Assembly (NCBI GenBank): GCA_963793335.1
Contig: CAWBZS010000001.1
Span: 1-64,000, forward strand
Length of the DNA stretch: 64,000 nt
Reading direction: 5' to 3'
Source of the DNA: Sva-07 sp963793335
Lineage (GTDB): Bacteria > Actinomycetota > Acidimicrobiia > Acidimicrobiales > Ilumatobacteraceae
Translations under genes and position numbers: made by a program
The notes under the pieces: generated by a model
What the model was told of the DNA's origin: nothing
The model's input: only the letters and a program-made list of their open reading frames with translations
Databases searched by the model: none
Shown here: piece after piece, positions 53,574 to 63,310 of the stretch
How the letters are laid out: each line of letters opens with the position of its first letter
How positions within the stretch are numbered: the first letter of the stretch is position 1

Positions 53574-54359
53574 GTGACGAGCGTACCGACGGCTGCTTCC
53601 CCCCAGCCCCTCTCGCCCTCGTGCCCATCGCCGATTCGACGAGCATGGCTGCGCAACCGGTGGGACGACCTCGCGTTCGTGCACTGGCCCTACCCGCCTG
53701 AGGAAGTGCAGGCGCTGCTCCCCGAGGGTCTCCAGGTGGACACATTCGATACCGACGGCCTCGACTCCTCGCCCCATGGTCGCGGTCCGCAGGCGTGGGT
53801 GTCGCTGGTGCCGTTCCGGATGCGTCGCGCCGGCCCGACGTTCCTTCCGTCGCTCCCCTGGCTGTCGACGTTCGCCGAGACCAACGTGCGCACCTACGTC
53901 GTCGACTCCGCCGGCAACCGGGCGGTGTGGTTCCTGTCGCTCGACGCTGCTCGGCTCCCGGTGGTCGCATTCGCCAGGTGGACGATCGGCTTCCCGTACG
54001 TCTGGTCCGACATGCGCATCGATCGCACCGGAGATCGCTGGACCTACGAGACCACACAGCGCCGGTGGCCACGCTCACCTGCGGCCAGCACCCGGCTGGT
54101 CGTCGACGCGGGCCCCAGGATCGATCCGACGTCGTTGGACGAGTTCCTGACCGCCCGCTGGGGCACGGTCGCCCAGTGGAGGGGTCGACTTCGTCATCAC
54201 CCGGTCGATCATCCGGCGTGGGCGCTCCGCGAGGCCACCATCGTCGAGCTGGACGACCGCGCGGTTGCCGCAAGCGGGCTCGCGACACCGACTGGGCAAC
54301 CACTCGTCCGGGTCGCTGAGCCCCTCGACGCCCGCTTCGGTGTCCCCGCCAGGGTCTGA
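53574..54359 (+). CDS. DUF2071 (YqjF-like) family protein
   Basis: A 261-residue protein: RNRWDDLAFVHWPYPPEEVQALLPEGLQVDTFD, then WVSLVPFRMRR, FAETNVRTYV and GVWF-like AVWFLSLDAARLP, the DUF2071 pattern. The GTG at 53574 is the first usable start. It directly abuts the divergent DUF971 start (CACGTG), which leaves no room for a leader; a downstream start cannot be excluded. Confidence 0.78.
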   Translation: MTSVPTAASPQPLSPSCPSPIRRAWLRNRWDDLAFVHWPYPPEEVQALLPEGLQVDTFDTDGLDSSPHGRGPQAWVSLVPFRMRRAGPTFLPSLPWLSTFAETNVRTYVVDSAGNRAVWFLSLDAARLPVVAFARWTIGFPYVWSDMRIDRTGDRWTYETTQRRWPRSPAASTRLVVDAGPRIDPTSLDEFLTARWGTVAQWRGRLRHHPVDHPAWALREATIVELDDRAVAASGLATPTGQPLVRVAEPLDARFGVPARV

Positions 54360-54432
54360 GCACCGCACGCCATCACCCCGAACCAGGATGCGCACGCAGT
54401 GTCCGATCGATCGCTGACGTACCCTCGACGGT

Positions 54433-57036
54433 GTGTCCGAGCCGCCGCTGATCCGTCACCTGCCCGGGCCGGGAGCGCGCTTGCCGGACGGCACGGTCGA
54501 CGACGACGCGATCCTCGCCGGGTTCACCGACTACACGGCGGAGATCGGCCTGGAGCTCTACCCGGCGCAGGAGGAAGCGATCTTCGAGGTGGTGCTCGGC
54601 AACCACGTGATCCTCAACACACCCACCGGGTCGGGCAAGTCGCTCGTCGGCGCGGCGGCACACTTCGCTGCGCTCGCTGCCGGCAAACGCAGCGTGTACA
54701 CGGCTCCGATCAAGGCCTTGGTCAGCGAGAAGTTCTTCGCACTGTGCCGCGAGTTCGGCTCCGACCAGGTCGGGATGGTCACCGGTGATGCCGCGGTCAA
54801 CCCCGAGGCGCCGATCATCTGCTGCACACAGGAGATCCTCGCCAACTGGGCCCTGCGCGACGGACGGGATGCACCGGTCGATGTCGCAGTCGTCGACGAG
54901 TTCCACTACTACGGCGACCCCCAACGTGGATGGGCGTGGCAGGTCCCGCTCCTCGAATTGCCGCACACCCAGTTCCTGCTGATGTCGGCCACACTCGGCA
55001 ACGTCGAGTTCTTCCGCTCGGACCTCTCGGCTCGAACAGGTCGCGACACGGTGGTGGTCAAATCGGTCCAACGGCCGGTGCCGCTCGACTTCGAATACCG
55101 AACGACGACGTTGCACAACAGCGTCACCCAGCTCTTGGAGTCGGGCAAGGCACCGATCTACCTCGTCCACTTCACCCAGAAGGACGCCACGGAAGCCGCC
55201 CAGAACTATCTCGCTCTCGATCCGCTGTCGAAGACCGAGAAGGCGGCGGTCAAGGAGGCACTCGCCGGGTTCCGATTCGATTCGCCGATCGGCAAGGACC
55301 TTCGCCGGTTCATCACCGCCGGTGTCGGCGTGCACCATGCCGGACTGCTGCCGAAGTACCGGCTGCTGGTCGAGAAGCTGGCCCAGGACGGCCTGCTCAA
55401 GATCATCTGCGGCACCGACACCCTCGGCGTGGGGGTGAACGTGCCGATCCGATCGGTGCTGTTCACGCAGCTGTGCAAGTACGACGGATCGGGTGTGCGG
55501 ATTCTGTCGAACCGCGAGTTCGCGCAGATCGGCGGGCGGGCGGGCCGCAAGGGGTTCGACGACCGGGGTGACGTGTGGGTGCAGGCGCCCGAACACGTCG
55601 TCGAGAACCAGCGACTCGGCGAGAAGGCAGCTGCGAGTGGCGGCAAGAAGAAGGTCGTCAAGAAGAAGCAGCCCGAGCGGGGCTATGCGCACTGGACCAA
55701 GGACACCTTCGACCGGATGGTCACCGGTGAGCCCGAGGAGCTGAAGTCGCACTTCCAGGTCAGCCACCAGATGGTGATGAATCTGCTCGACCGTCCCGTT
55801 GTGCACGACAGTGACTCCAGCGAGATCGACGGATGCCGTGCAGTACGCCGGCTGCTCACCGACAATCACGAGACCCGCCGCCGCCAGCGAGCGCACATCC
55901 GACGGACGATCGCGATCTACCGATCGCTGGTCGACGCAGGGATGCTGGAGTTCCCCGACGAGCCCGACGAGCACGGGCGCCGCGTGCGCGTCAACTTCGA
56001 CCTCCAGGACCAGTTCGCCCTGCACCAGCCGCTCTCGCTCTGGGCGGTCGAAGCGCTGGGTCGACTTCCTGCAGCCGAAGCGGAGATCGAGTCGGGCGAT
56101 GCGATCGACCACGCACTCAACGTGTTGACGATCATCGAATCGGTCCAGGAGAACCCCGGTGTGATCCTGGCAGCACAGACCAAACGGGCCAAGGACGATC
56201 TGATGGCGGAGATGAAGTCGTCCGGCGTGGAGTACGAGGAGCGCATGGAGCGCTTGTCCCAGGTCGAGTATCCGAAACCGAACGCCGACTGGATCTACGG
56301 CGACTTCAACGAATTCCGGACCCGTCATCCGTGGGTCGGCGGCGACACGGTGGCGCCGAAAGCGATCGTGCGCGAGATGTACGAGCGGGCGATGACCTTC
56401 GGTGAGTACGTGAGCGACTACGGGCTGAAGCGGTCCGAGGGCGTCGTGCTTCGGTATCTGTCCGACGTCTACAAGGGCCTCGTCCAGAACGTGCCGGAGG
56501 AGCTTGCGACCGACGAGCTCGGCGACATCATCGCGTGGCTCGGCGCGGTGGTCCGTCACGTCGACTCGAGTCTGATCGACGAGTGGGAGCGGCTGCTGCA
56601 CCCCGACGACGTCGACTCGGTCGATGATCTGCGACCGACGTTGCCGACCGGCGAACGCTCGATCGTCGACGACCATCGAGCGTTCCGGGTGATGGTGCGC
56701 AACCGTGCGTTCGACTGGGTCCAGAAACTCGCTCGTCGTCGCGGCTACGACGAGATCGTCGCGGACGCCGACCGCGAGCGGTGGCCCTCGGGCGAGGCGC
56801 TGATCGAGGCGGTCCAGCCGTACTGGGCCGAGCACGATGAGATCCTCACCGACCCGGGCGCCCGCTCGGGCGAACTGTTCCACTACGACCGTTCGACCGG
56901 ACGGATGACCCAGATCCTGCGCGATCCTGACGACACCAACGAATGGCGCATCGAGGCGACGGTCGACCGCGACGCCAGCGCCGAGGAATCCCGCGTGGTG
57001 CTGCGCCTGGCGTCGGTGGCCCCAGGCTTGGCCTGA
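54433..57036 (+). CDS. DEAD/DEAH-box (Ski2-like) RNA helicase with DUF3516
   Basis: An 867-residue superfamily 2 helicase. Walker A is NTPTGSGKSLVGAA, motif II is VVDEFHYYGD, motif III is LLMSATLGN and motif VI is QIGGRAGRKGFDD. A Lys-rich insert (GKKKVVKKKQ) follows, then the actinobacterial DUF3516 C-terminus ending in SGELFHYDRSTGRMTQIL. Probably RNA processing or decay. Coupled with the NUDIX gene: its TGA shares a base with the next ATG. Confidence 0.9.
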   Translation: MSEPPLIRHLPGPGARLPDGTVDDDAILAGFTDYTAEIGLELYPAQEEAIFEVVLGNHVILNTPTGSGKSLVGAAAHFAALAAGKRSVYTAPIKALVSEKFFALCREFGSDQVGMVTGDAAVNPEAPIICCTQEILANWALRDGRDAPVDVAVVDEFHYYGDPQRGWAWQVPLLELPHTQFLLMSATLGNVEFFRSDLSARTGRDTVVVKSVQRPVPLDFEYRTTTLHNSVTQLLESGKAPIYLVHFTQKDATEAAQNYLALDPLSKTEKAAVKEALAGFRFDSPIGKDLRRFITAGVGVHHAGLLPKYRLLVEKLAQDGLLKIICGTDTLGVGVNVPIRSVLFTQLCKYDGSGVRILSNREFAQIGGRAGRKGFDDRGDVWVQAPEHVVENQRLGEKAAASGGKKKVVKKKQPERGYAHWTKDTFDRMVTGEPEELKSHFQVSHQMVMNLLDRPVVHDSDSSEIDGCRAVRRLLTDNHETRRRQRAHIRRTIAIYRSLVDAGMLEFPDEPDEHGRRVRVNFDLQDQFALHQPLSLWAVEALGRLPAAEAEIESGDAIDHALNVLTIIESVQENPGVILAAQTKRAKDDLMAEMKSSGVEYEERMERLSQVEYPKPNADWIYGDFNEFRTRHPWVGGDTVAPKAIVREMYERAMTFGEYVSDYGLKRSEGVVLRYLSDVYKGLVQNVPEELATDELGDIIAWLGAVVRHVDSSLIDEWERLLHPDDVDSVDDLRPTLPTGERSIVDDHRAFRVMVRNRAFDWVQKLARRRGYDEIVADADRERWPSGEALIEAVQPYWAEHDEILTDPGARSGELFHYDRSTGRMTQILRDPDDTNEWRIEATVDRDASAEESRVVLRLASVAPGLA

Positions 57037-57512
57037 TGCGGCGAAGCGCGGGAATCGTGCTGTATCGGCGTACCGGTGCCACGGGTGACCGGGTCGAGGT
57101 GCTGTTGGGGCACATGGGCGGCCCATTCTGGGTGCGCAAGGAGACCGCCGCGTGGACGATCCCGAAGGGCGAGTACGAGCCCGACGACGACCCGTTCGAG
57201 GCCGCATGCCGCGAGTTCGAGGAAGAGATCGGCATTGCCGTGCCGGCGGTCGAGTTCGTCGATCTCGGGGAAGTCCGCCAATCGGGCGGCAAGGTCGTGC
57301 GGGCGTGGGCGGCACTCCTCACCGACGGCGCTGACGTCGATCCGACCACGGCGATCAGCAACACCTTCGAGCTCGAGTGGCCGCCGAAGTCGGGACGGCT
57401 CCAGACATTCTCCGAACTCGACCGAGTCGCCTGGTTCGACCTCGAGACTGCTGCGACGAAGATCGTCGCAGCGCAACGCGGCTTCCTCGACCGGCTGTCA
57501 GCGACAACCTGA
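57036..57512 (+). CDS. NUDIX hydrolase
   Basis: A 158-residue protein. The Nudix box spans about residues 44-65 and ends REFEEEIGI; the first acidic residue of the box is Asp rather than Glu. AWTIPKGEY precedes it and WPPKSGRLQTFSELDRVAWF follows, typical of the diadenosine-polyphosphate-type branch. The ATG overlaps the helicase stop by one base, so the two are an operon. Confidence 0.88.
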   Translation: MRRSAGIVLYRRTGATGDRVEVLLGHMGGPFWVRKETAAWTIPKGEYEPDDDPFEAACREFEEEIGIAVPAVEFVDLGEVRQSGGKVVRAWAALLTDGADVDPTTAISNTFELEWPPKSGRLQTFSELDRVAWFDLETAATKIVAAQRGFLDRLSATT

Positions 57513-57604
57513 CCCGGGACAGACACGTGCGCCTCGGCGACTGCGTCGGCGTCGTCGCCGAGCGAAGGCCGAATCTCGATGGACATCGACCCAGTCTTGC
57601 CCAC

Positions 57605-57635
57605 CGCCCATCATCGCCCATCGCCCATCGCCCAT
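57605..57635. repeat. Short tandem repeat CGCCCAT x4
   Basis: CGCCCAT occurs at 57605, 57615, 57622 and 57629, the last three in perfect 7-base tandem. It lies in the convergent gap between the NUDIX and AtuA genes and could vary in copy number between strains. Confidence 0.6.
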
Positions 57636-57638
57636 CCC

Positions 57639-57715
57639 GATCTGCGCCGCATCTGTTCCGGGAAGCGGGACGCATCCGGCACAGATCGTGCGCTGGGACG
57701 CCGGTGGCGCAGATC
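57639..57715. terminator. Large nested inverted repeat between convergent genes
   Basis: GATCTGCGCC (57639-57648) is the reverse complement of GGCGCAGATC (57706-57715). Nested inside, ATCTGT (57651-57656) pairs with ACAGAT (57681-57686). The position, immediately before the stop of the minus-strand AtuA gene, fits a bidirectional terminator or an mRNA 3'-end structure. No U-tract is obvious. Confidence 0.45.
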
Positions 57716-57716
57716 G

Positions 57717-59513
57717 TCAGGTGAGCACCGACGAGGGCACGGTCACGATCCGCGACCGGAGCCACTCCCCCAAGGCTTTGGCCTGCGCGTCCTGACGCGT
57801 CGATGCGGCAACACCTTCCTGCAGGAGACCCCGAACGACGAAGTTGAGCGCCCGCAGGTTCGGGAACGGGTACCGATCGATCGTCATTTCGGCCGTTTCG
57901 GGCAGCAACTCCTGGAGCCGCTCGACGGTCAACTCCTCGTCGAGCCACGCCCACCCGGCGTCCGATCGGGCGTACACGCCGAGGTTCGCATCACCGCCCT
58001 TGTCGCCCGAACGCGTGCCGAGAAACGCACCCAACGGCGCCTCCACCATCTCGCCTGGTTCCCCGAGCCCGGGTCTCCGGGGGCGTCGATCCAATCGTGG
58101 TTCCCGGAGACCCGGGCTCGGGGGGCGTTGGGAGTCGATGTGGGTGGTGGTGCCGTCCAGGTGGACGTATTGGGGAACGAGATCACGGGGAATGGTGGCC
58201 GGGCGGTACACACCGAACGGCGATGCGGCACTCGGGCCGCCGCCGAGGCCATACATGCCGGGGATCCCGGCGAGCACGGTGTGCACCATGGCGTCGGCGA
58301 AGGCGCGGCCGACCTTGCGTTCGTCGGGGTCCTTCACCGTGACGCGCCAGATCGCCGTCGCCTCCTCCTGAGTCGCGGGGTCGGGCTTGTTGGTGTGCAC
58401 GACCTTGCTCTCGATGAACGCGAAGTCGTCGGGCCCGTACGGGCAGGCGTCCCAGAACGTCGCCTGCGCGAACGCGGCCTTCTCGTCGATGTCGAGTCCG
58501 GTGAGCGCCACGGTGAACGAGTTGCGATAGCCGCCGAGTTCGTTCATTGCGACCTTCAGCGTGGGCGGTGGTACCTCCCCGCGTGTGCCCGACACCCGCA
58601 CCCGATCGGGCTCGACCTGTTCGACCTCGATCGTGTCGAAGCGGGCGGTCACGTCGGGCCCGAGATACTCGGGGCCACCGATCTCGTAGAGCAGCTGCGA
58701 TGTGACGGTCTCGACATTGACGACGCCTCCGGTGCCGTCGTGCTTGCCGATCACGCACGACCCGTCTGCCGCGACGTCGGCCCACGGGAACCCGAAGCGC
58801 GATCGACCCCCGACCTCGTCGTGGCCGTCGATCTCGTGGAAGAACGAGTAGTTCCCGCCGGTCACCTGGGCGCTGCACTCGATGACGTGGCCTGCCACGA
58901 CACCGCCAGCGAGCTGGTCGAGATCGGTGGGCAGCCAGCCGTGATGCCACGCCGCCGGGCCGCAGGTGACCGCCGCATCGGTGACGCGGCCCGTGATCAC
59001 GATGTCGGCGCCCTTCGTGAGCGCATCGACGATGCCGAAACAGCCCAGGTAGGCGTTCGCCGTCAGGAATCGGGTCGGGTCGCCCAGTTCCGTGCCCTCG
59101 GCGAACGGTTGCAGCGCTCCGGACTCGGCGAGCTCGACGATGCGAGGCATCAAGTCGTCGCCATCGACGAATGCGATCGTCGGCGACAGCCCCAGCCGGT
59201 CAGCGACCTCGGCAACAGCCTCTGCGCAGCCCCCGGGATCGAGGCCGCCAGCGTTGGACACCACCTTGATGCCCCGGTCGAGACAGGTGCCCATGACCTG
59301 TTCCATCTGCCCAACGAAGGTTCGGGCGAACCCGCGGCCAGGCTGCTTGGTACGAATGCGGCTCAGGATCAACATCGTCAGCTCGGCGAGCCAATCGCCG
59401 GTCAGCACGTCGATCGGGCCGTCCTCGACCATCTCGAGCGCACCGCTCGGGCGGTCACCGAAGAAGCCCGAGCAATTCGCGATCCGAATCGGAGCGCCGG
59501 GCGCAGCGGTCAC
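57717..59513 (-). CDS. AtuA-like protein (acyclic terpene utilization family, DUF1446)
   Basis: A 598-residue protein starting at a GTG: IRIANCSGFFGDRPSGALEMV, then VSNAGGLDPGGCAEAV, GADIVITGRVTDAAV and GGNYSFFHEIDG, typical of AtuA. The C-terminal domain has LGAFLGTRSGDKGGDANLGVYARSD. The family works in geranyl/citronellyl and related branched acyl-CoA pathways. Its start overlaps the stop of the carboxylase alpha subunit by four bases. The linker before the C-terminal domain contains a palindromic insert. Confidence 0.87.
   Translation of the reverse strand: MTAAPGAPIRIANCSGFFGDRPSGALEMVEDGPIDVLTGDWLAELTMLILSRIRTKQPGRGFARTFVGQMEQVMGTCLDRGIKVVSNAGGLDPGGCAEAVAEVADRLGLSPTIAFVDGDDLMPRIVELAESGALQPFAEGTELGDPTRFLTANAYLGCFGIVDALTKGADIVITGRVTDAAVTCGPAAWHHGWLPTDLDQLAGGVVAGHVIECSAQVTGGNYSFFHEIDGHDEVGGRSRFGFPWADVAADGSCVIGKHDGTGGVVNVETVTSQLLYEIGGPEYLGPDVTARFDTIEVEQVEPDRVRVSGTRGEVPPPTLKVAMNELGGYRNSFTVALTGLDIDEKAAFAQATFWDACPYGPDDFAFIESKVVHTNKPDPATQEEATAIWRVTVKDPDERKVGRAFADAMVHTVLAGIPGMYGLGGGPSAASPFGVYRPATIPRDLVPQYVHLDGTTTHIDSQRPPSPGLREPRLDRRPRRPGLGEPGEMVEAPLGAFLGTRSGDKGGDANLGVYARSDAGWAWLDEELTVERLQELLPETAEMTIDRYPFPNLRALNFVVRGLLQEGVAASTRQDAQAKALGEWLRSRIVTVPSSVLT
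58061..58123. repeat. 20-bp perfect inverted repeat inside the AtuA linker
   Basis: Bases 58061-58080 are the exact reverse complement of 58104-58123, with 23 bases between. The repeat is read in frame and encodes a Pro/Arg/Gly-rich stretch (PGLREPRLDRRPRRPGLGEPG) between the two AtuA domains. It looks like a palindromic element inserted without breaking the gene. Confidence 0.75.
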
Positions 59514-61609
59514 GACTCGCCCCCCTCGTCGTGATCCAGTGCCACCAGCAGATCTCCCTGATCGACGCGATCGCCAACCGCAAACCGAACGTCGGCCACC
59601 GTCGCGTCCCCGGACGCAAGAATCTTGTGCTCCATCTTCATCGCCTCGACAACCATCAGGAGCTGACCGTCGACGACGGTGTCGCCGTCGGCCACGTGGA
59701 CGGCGATCACCGTGCCGGGCAATGGGCTGATCGGTCCCTCGGTTGCCGACTCGGCGTCGTGCAACACGAATCGAGGCGCCCTCGTGAGTGTCAACGCGCC
59801 CGCAGCGCTTCGCACGTGGACCGTCACCGCGCCGACACCGCTGTCGTCGAGATCGAGCGACCGGTGGACGATCCGGGTCTCGACCACCGTGCGCCGACCG
59901 TCGATCTCGACCGTCTGACGATCGACGGCACGGTCGAGCAGGCGCACCTGATGCACGACACGCCCGTCGACGCCGAGCGCGCCGCTCTCGCCCGGTTCCG
60001 GCCACGGACCGAGACGAACCGTGGCGGATGACATGTCGCCTCCACCCGGCAGCCAGGCCGACGACATCTCGTACTCCACGTGCAGCGACACGCCGTCCGT
60101 CGTGGCCCACACCTGCCGCTGACCCTGCGTCCGCAGGTTCCTCCACCCCGATGGCGCAAACGGTGTGGCAGCGTCGTTCGAGCGGTGCTCCTGCTCCAAG
60201 GCGAACACTGCGCCGAGCAGCAACGCATCTCGATCGTCGCCGACCGGCCCCGAAGCAGTGAGCACATCCGGATGCTCGTCGAGGTAGGCGGTCGGCGTGT
60301 CGGCGGCGAGGTAGTCGGCTTCGCCCAGGATGGCGACGAGCGAATCGACATTCGTACGGATGCCGGTGATCTGTGTCGACCGCAACGCCCTCGCCAACTG
60401 TTGTGCAGCACGCCGTCGCGTCGGAGCGTGCGAAATCACCTTGGCGACGAGCGAGTCGTAGTCCGACGAGATCTCCGACCCATCGCGGACGCCCGTGTCG
60501 ACCCGCACACCGTCCGGTACCGAGAAGCGACCGATGACCCCGGTGGAGGGCATCCATCCTGCCGCCGGGTCCTCTGCGACCACCCGCACCTCGATCGCAT
60601 GGCCCGTGATCGTGACATCGTCCTGCGTGATCGGCAGCGGCTCGCCGCCAGCGACCAGCAACTGCAGCTCGACGAGATCGAGGCCGGTCACGGCCTCGGT
60701 GACCGGGTGCTCGACCTGCAGGCGCGTGTTGACCTCGAGAAAGGTGATCGTCGACCCGCCCGACTCGTCGGCACCGACCATGAACTCGACCGTGCCGGCG
60801 CCTTCGTAGCCAACGTGTCGTGCGAGCGCCACCGCGCCGTCGCACAGCGAGCGACGCACCTCGTCGGTGATTCCGGCCGACGGCGATTCCTCGACCACCT
60901 TCTGATTCCGACGCTGGATCGAACACTCGCGCTCACCCAGATGGATCACGTTGCCGTGACGGTCGCCCATGATCTGCACTTCGACGTGGCGACCGCGTTC
61001 GAGGAACGGCTCGATGAACACCGCGCCGTCTCCAAACGCCGCATGGGCCTCTCGCGACGCTGCTGCGACGGCCTCGTCGAGCTCGTCGGCGTTGCGAACG
61101 ATGCGCATCCCACGACCGCCACCACCCGCTGCCGCCTTGACCAGCGCCGGGTAGGTCACCTCACCCCCGACTCGACCATCGACGACGTCGGTCATCGACG
61201 TCGTCGGTACACCGGCGTCGATCGCAGCTCGCTTCGCAGCCACCTTGTCGCCGAGCAACGTGATCTGTTCGGGCGTCGGCCCGACCCACGTGAGCCCGGC
61301 GTCGATCACCGCCTGTGCGAACCGTGCGTTCTCGGCGAGGAACCCATAGCCCGGGTGCACGGCATCGGCACCGGCCGCCAGCGCCGCAGCGATCACCGCA
61401 TCGCCGCGCAGGTACGACTCGGCCGGGGTGGCCCCACCCAGTGCGACGGCAACGTCCACCGAGTCGACGTGCAGCGCGTTCCGATCGGGTTCGGAATACA
61501 CCCCGGCGGTATCGATGCCCAAGCGGTGCGCCGTACGAGCGATCCGAACGGCAATCTCGCCACGGTTGGCGATCAGGAGTCGGGTGATGGCACCTCGGTC
61601 AGAACTCAT
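59510..61609 (-). CDS. Acyl-CoA carboxylase alpha subunit (biotin carboxylase + biotin carrier)
   Basis: A 699-residue subunit. Its biotin carboxylase part has LLIANRGEIAVRIARTA, VKAAAGGGGRGMRIV (ATP grasp), ECSIQRRNQKVVEE and FLEVNTRLQVEHPVTE. The biotinyl domain at the C-terminus has VVEAMKMEHKI with the modified lysine. The length suits methylcrotonyl-, geranyl- or propionyl-type carboxylases. It overlaps the beta-subunit stop by one base and AtuA by four, forming a three-gene operon. Confidence 0.92.
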   Translation of the reverse strand: MSSDRGAITRLLIANRGEIAVRIARTAHRLGIDTAGVYSEPDRNALHVDSVDVAVALGGATPAESYLRGDAVIAAALAAGADAVHPGYGFLAENARFAQAVIDAGLTWVGPTPEQITLLGDKVAAKRAAIDAGVPTTSMTDVVDGRVGGEVTYPALVKAAAGGGGRGMRIVRNADELDEAVAAASREAHAAFGDGAVFIEPFLERGRHVEVQIMGDRHGNVIHLGERECSIQRRNQKVVEESPSAGITDEVRRSLCDGAVALARHVGYEGAGTVEFMVGADESGGSTITFLEVNTRLQVEHPVTEAVTGLDLVELQLLVAGGEPLPITQDDVTITGHAIEVRVVAEDPAAGWMPSTGVIGRFSVPDGVRVDTGVRDGSEISSDYDSLVAKVISHAPTRRRAAQQLARALRSTQITGIRTNVDSLVAILGEADYLAADTPTAYLDEHPDVLTASGPVGDDRDALLLGAVFALEQEHRSNDAATPFAPSGWRNLRTQGQRQVWATTDGVSLHVEYEMSSAWLPGGGDMSSATVRLGPWPEPGESGALGVDGRVVHQVRLLDRAVDRQTVEIDGRRTVVETRIVHRSLDLDDSGVGAVTVHVRSAAGALTLTRAPRFVLHDAESATEGPISPLPGTVIAVHVADGDTVVDGQLLMVVEAMKMEHKILASGDATVADVRFAVGDRVDQGDLLVALDHDEGGES

Positions 61610-63213
61610 CAGTGCCTCCACACGCCGTACTCGGTTGTGCCCTGGATGACGTTGCTGTGCACCGCCGACAACGCCATGCCCATCACCGTCCTCGAATCGG
61701 CGGGGTGGATGATCCCGTCGTCCCACAACCGCCCGGTGGAGAACAACGCCGTCGACTCGTGTTCGATCTGCGACTCCAACCCTGATGTCTGCGCGGCGAG
61801 CGCCTCCTCGTCGACCTCCATGCCACGGCCGGCAGCTGCGTTCCGAGCGACGATCTCCATCACGCCCGCCAGCTGCTTCGGACCCATCACCGCCACCCGG
61901 TGGTTCGGCCACGAGAAGATGAACCGTGGGTTGTACGCCTTGCCCGCCATGCCGTAGTTGCCGGCGCCGTAGCTCGCCCCGACCATCAGGTTGAAGTGCG
62001 GCACGGTCGAGTTCGACACGGCATTGATCATCTTGGCGCCATTGCGGATGATGCCGCCCTGCTCGGCCTTCGAACCGACCATGAACCCGGTGATGTTGTG
62101 CAGAAAGGCCAGCGGGATGTCGCGGCGGTTGCACAGCTGAATGAACTGGGCGCCCTTGGCCGCTTCCTCGGAGAACAGAATCCCGTTGTTGCCGAGAATG
62201 CCGATCGGGAAGCCGTGGATCGAGCCCCAACCACAGACGAGCTTGTCGCCGTAGAGCGGCTTGAACTCCTCGAACCGGCTTCCGTCGAGCAGCCGGGCGA
62301 GCACTTCACGGATGTCGAACGGGATGCGCACGTCGGCCGAGGCGCACCCGAGCAACTCGGCGGGGTCGTACAGCGGTGGGTCGTCGGGCTCGCTCGGACC
62401 GGGCCCGAGCTTGCTCCATCGCAGGTGCCGAACGATGCTGCGCGTGATCCGGATCGCATCCATCTCGTCCACCGCGAGGTAGTCGGACAATCCGCTGGTG
62501 CGAGCGTGCATCTCCGCACCACCGAGTGTCTCCTCGTCGACGATCTCGTCGATCGCCATCTTCACCAGCGGCGGCCCACCCAGGTAGGCGGTGCCCCGGT
62601 CCTTCACGAAGATCGTGTAGTCGCTCATCCCCGGCGTGTAGGCGCCACCGGCGGTGTTCGGACCGAACGCCATCGTGATCGTCGGGATGCCGAGCTTCGA
62701 GAGCCGGGTGAGATCGCGGAAGCTGCCGCCACCCTGGATGAACAGGTCGGCCTGGCGAGGCAGATCGGCGCCGGCCGACTCGTTGAGGTTGATCACCGGG
62801 AGCCGGTTCTCGCGGGCGATCTCGTTGAATCGGGCCGTCTTCTTCCACGACGTGGGGTTCGCCGAACCGCCCCGGTAGGTCATGTCCGACCCGGTGATCG
62901 CACACTCGACGCCCTCGACGATGCCAATGCCACACGCCGAGCCGACACCGACGGGGTCCTGGGTCCCCCAGCCGGCGAGCGGGCTCAACTCGAGGAACGG
63001 CGTGTCGGGATCGATCAGGGCTTCGATGCGCTCACGCACGAGCATCTTGCCGCGGGTGCGATGCCGGTCGACGTAGCGCTGGCCGCCGATCGTCGGGACG
63101 CTCGCCAGCTCCTCGGCGACGCCATCCCAGAGGCGTTGCATCTCGGCCAGATTGTCCCGATAGTCCGTCGACTTCGTGTCGAGTCGGCTGCGCAGGACGG
63201 TCCCGATGGTCAC
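61609..63213 (-). CDS. Acyl-CoA carboxylase beta subunit (carboxyltransferase)
   Basis: A 534-residue carboxyltransferase from a GTG at 63213. It contains TRGKMLVRERIEALIDPDTPFLE, GPNTAGGAYTPGMSDY, IFVKDRGTAYLGGPPLVKMA and GAGNYGMAGKAYNPRF, closest in pattern to methylcrotonyl/geranyl-CoA carboxylase beta chains. With the alpha subunit and AtuA it suggests degradation of leucine-derived or acyclic terpenoid acyl-CoAs (inference from linkage). Confidence 0.91.
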   Translation of the reverse strand: MTIGTVLRSRLDTKSTDYRDNLAEMQRLWDGVAEELASVPTIGGQRYVDRHRTRGKMLVRERIEALIDPDTPFLELSPLAGWGTQDPVGVGSACGIGIVEGVECAITGSDMTYRGGSANPTSWKKTARFNEIARENRLPVINLNESAGADLPRQADLFIQGGGSFRDLTRLSKLGIPTITMAFGPNTAGGAYTPGMSDYTIFVKDRGTAYLGGPPLVKMAIDEIVDEETLGGAEMHARTSGLSDYLAVDEMDAIRITRSIVRHLRWSKLGPGPSEPDDPPLYDPAELLGCASADVRIPFDIREVLARLLDGSRFEEFKPLYGDKLVCGWGSIHGFPIGILGNNGILFSEEAAKGAQFIQLCNRRDIPLAFLHNITGFMVGSKAEQGGIIRNGAKMINAVSNSTVPHFNLMVGASYGAGNYGMAGKAYNPRFIFSWPNHRVAVMGPKQLAGVMEIVARNAAAGRGMEVDEEALAAQTSGLESQIEHESTALFSTGRLWDDGIIHPADSRTVMGMALSAVHSNVIQGTTEYGVWRH

Positions 63214-63310
63214 GAGCGCCACCGTAGTGGAGACAGCCCGAACGCTCCCGAGCCGCACCAGCGTCGCCTCGGGCTCTCGTGACGTGACCGCGATCGGGTA
63301 CACCTGCGAC

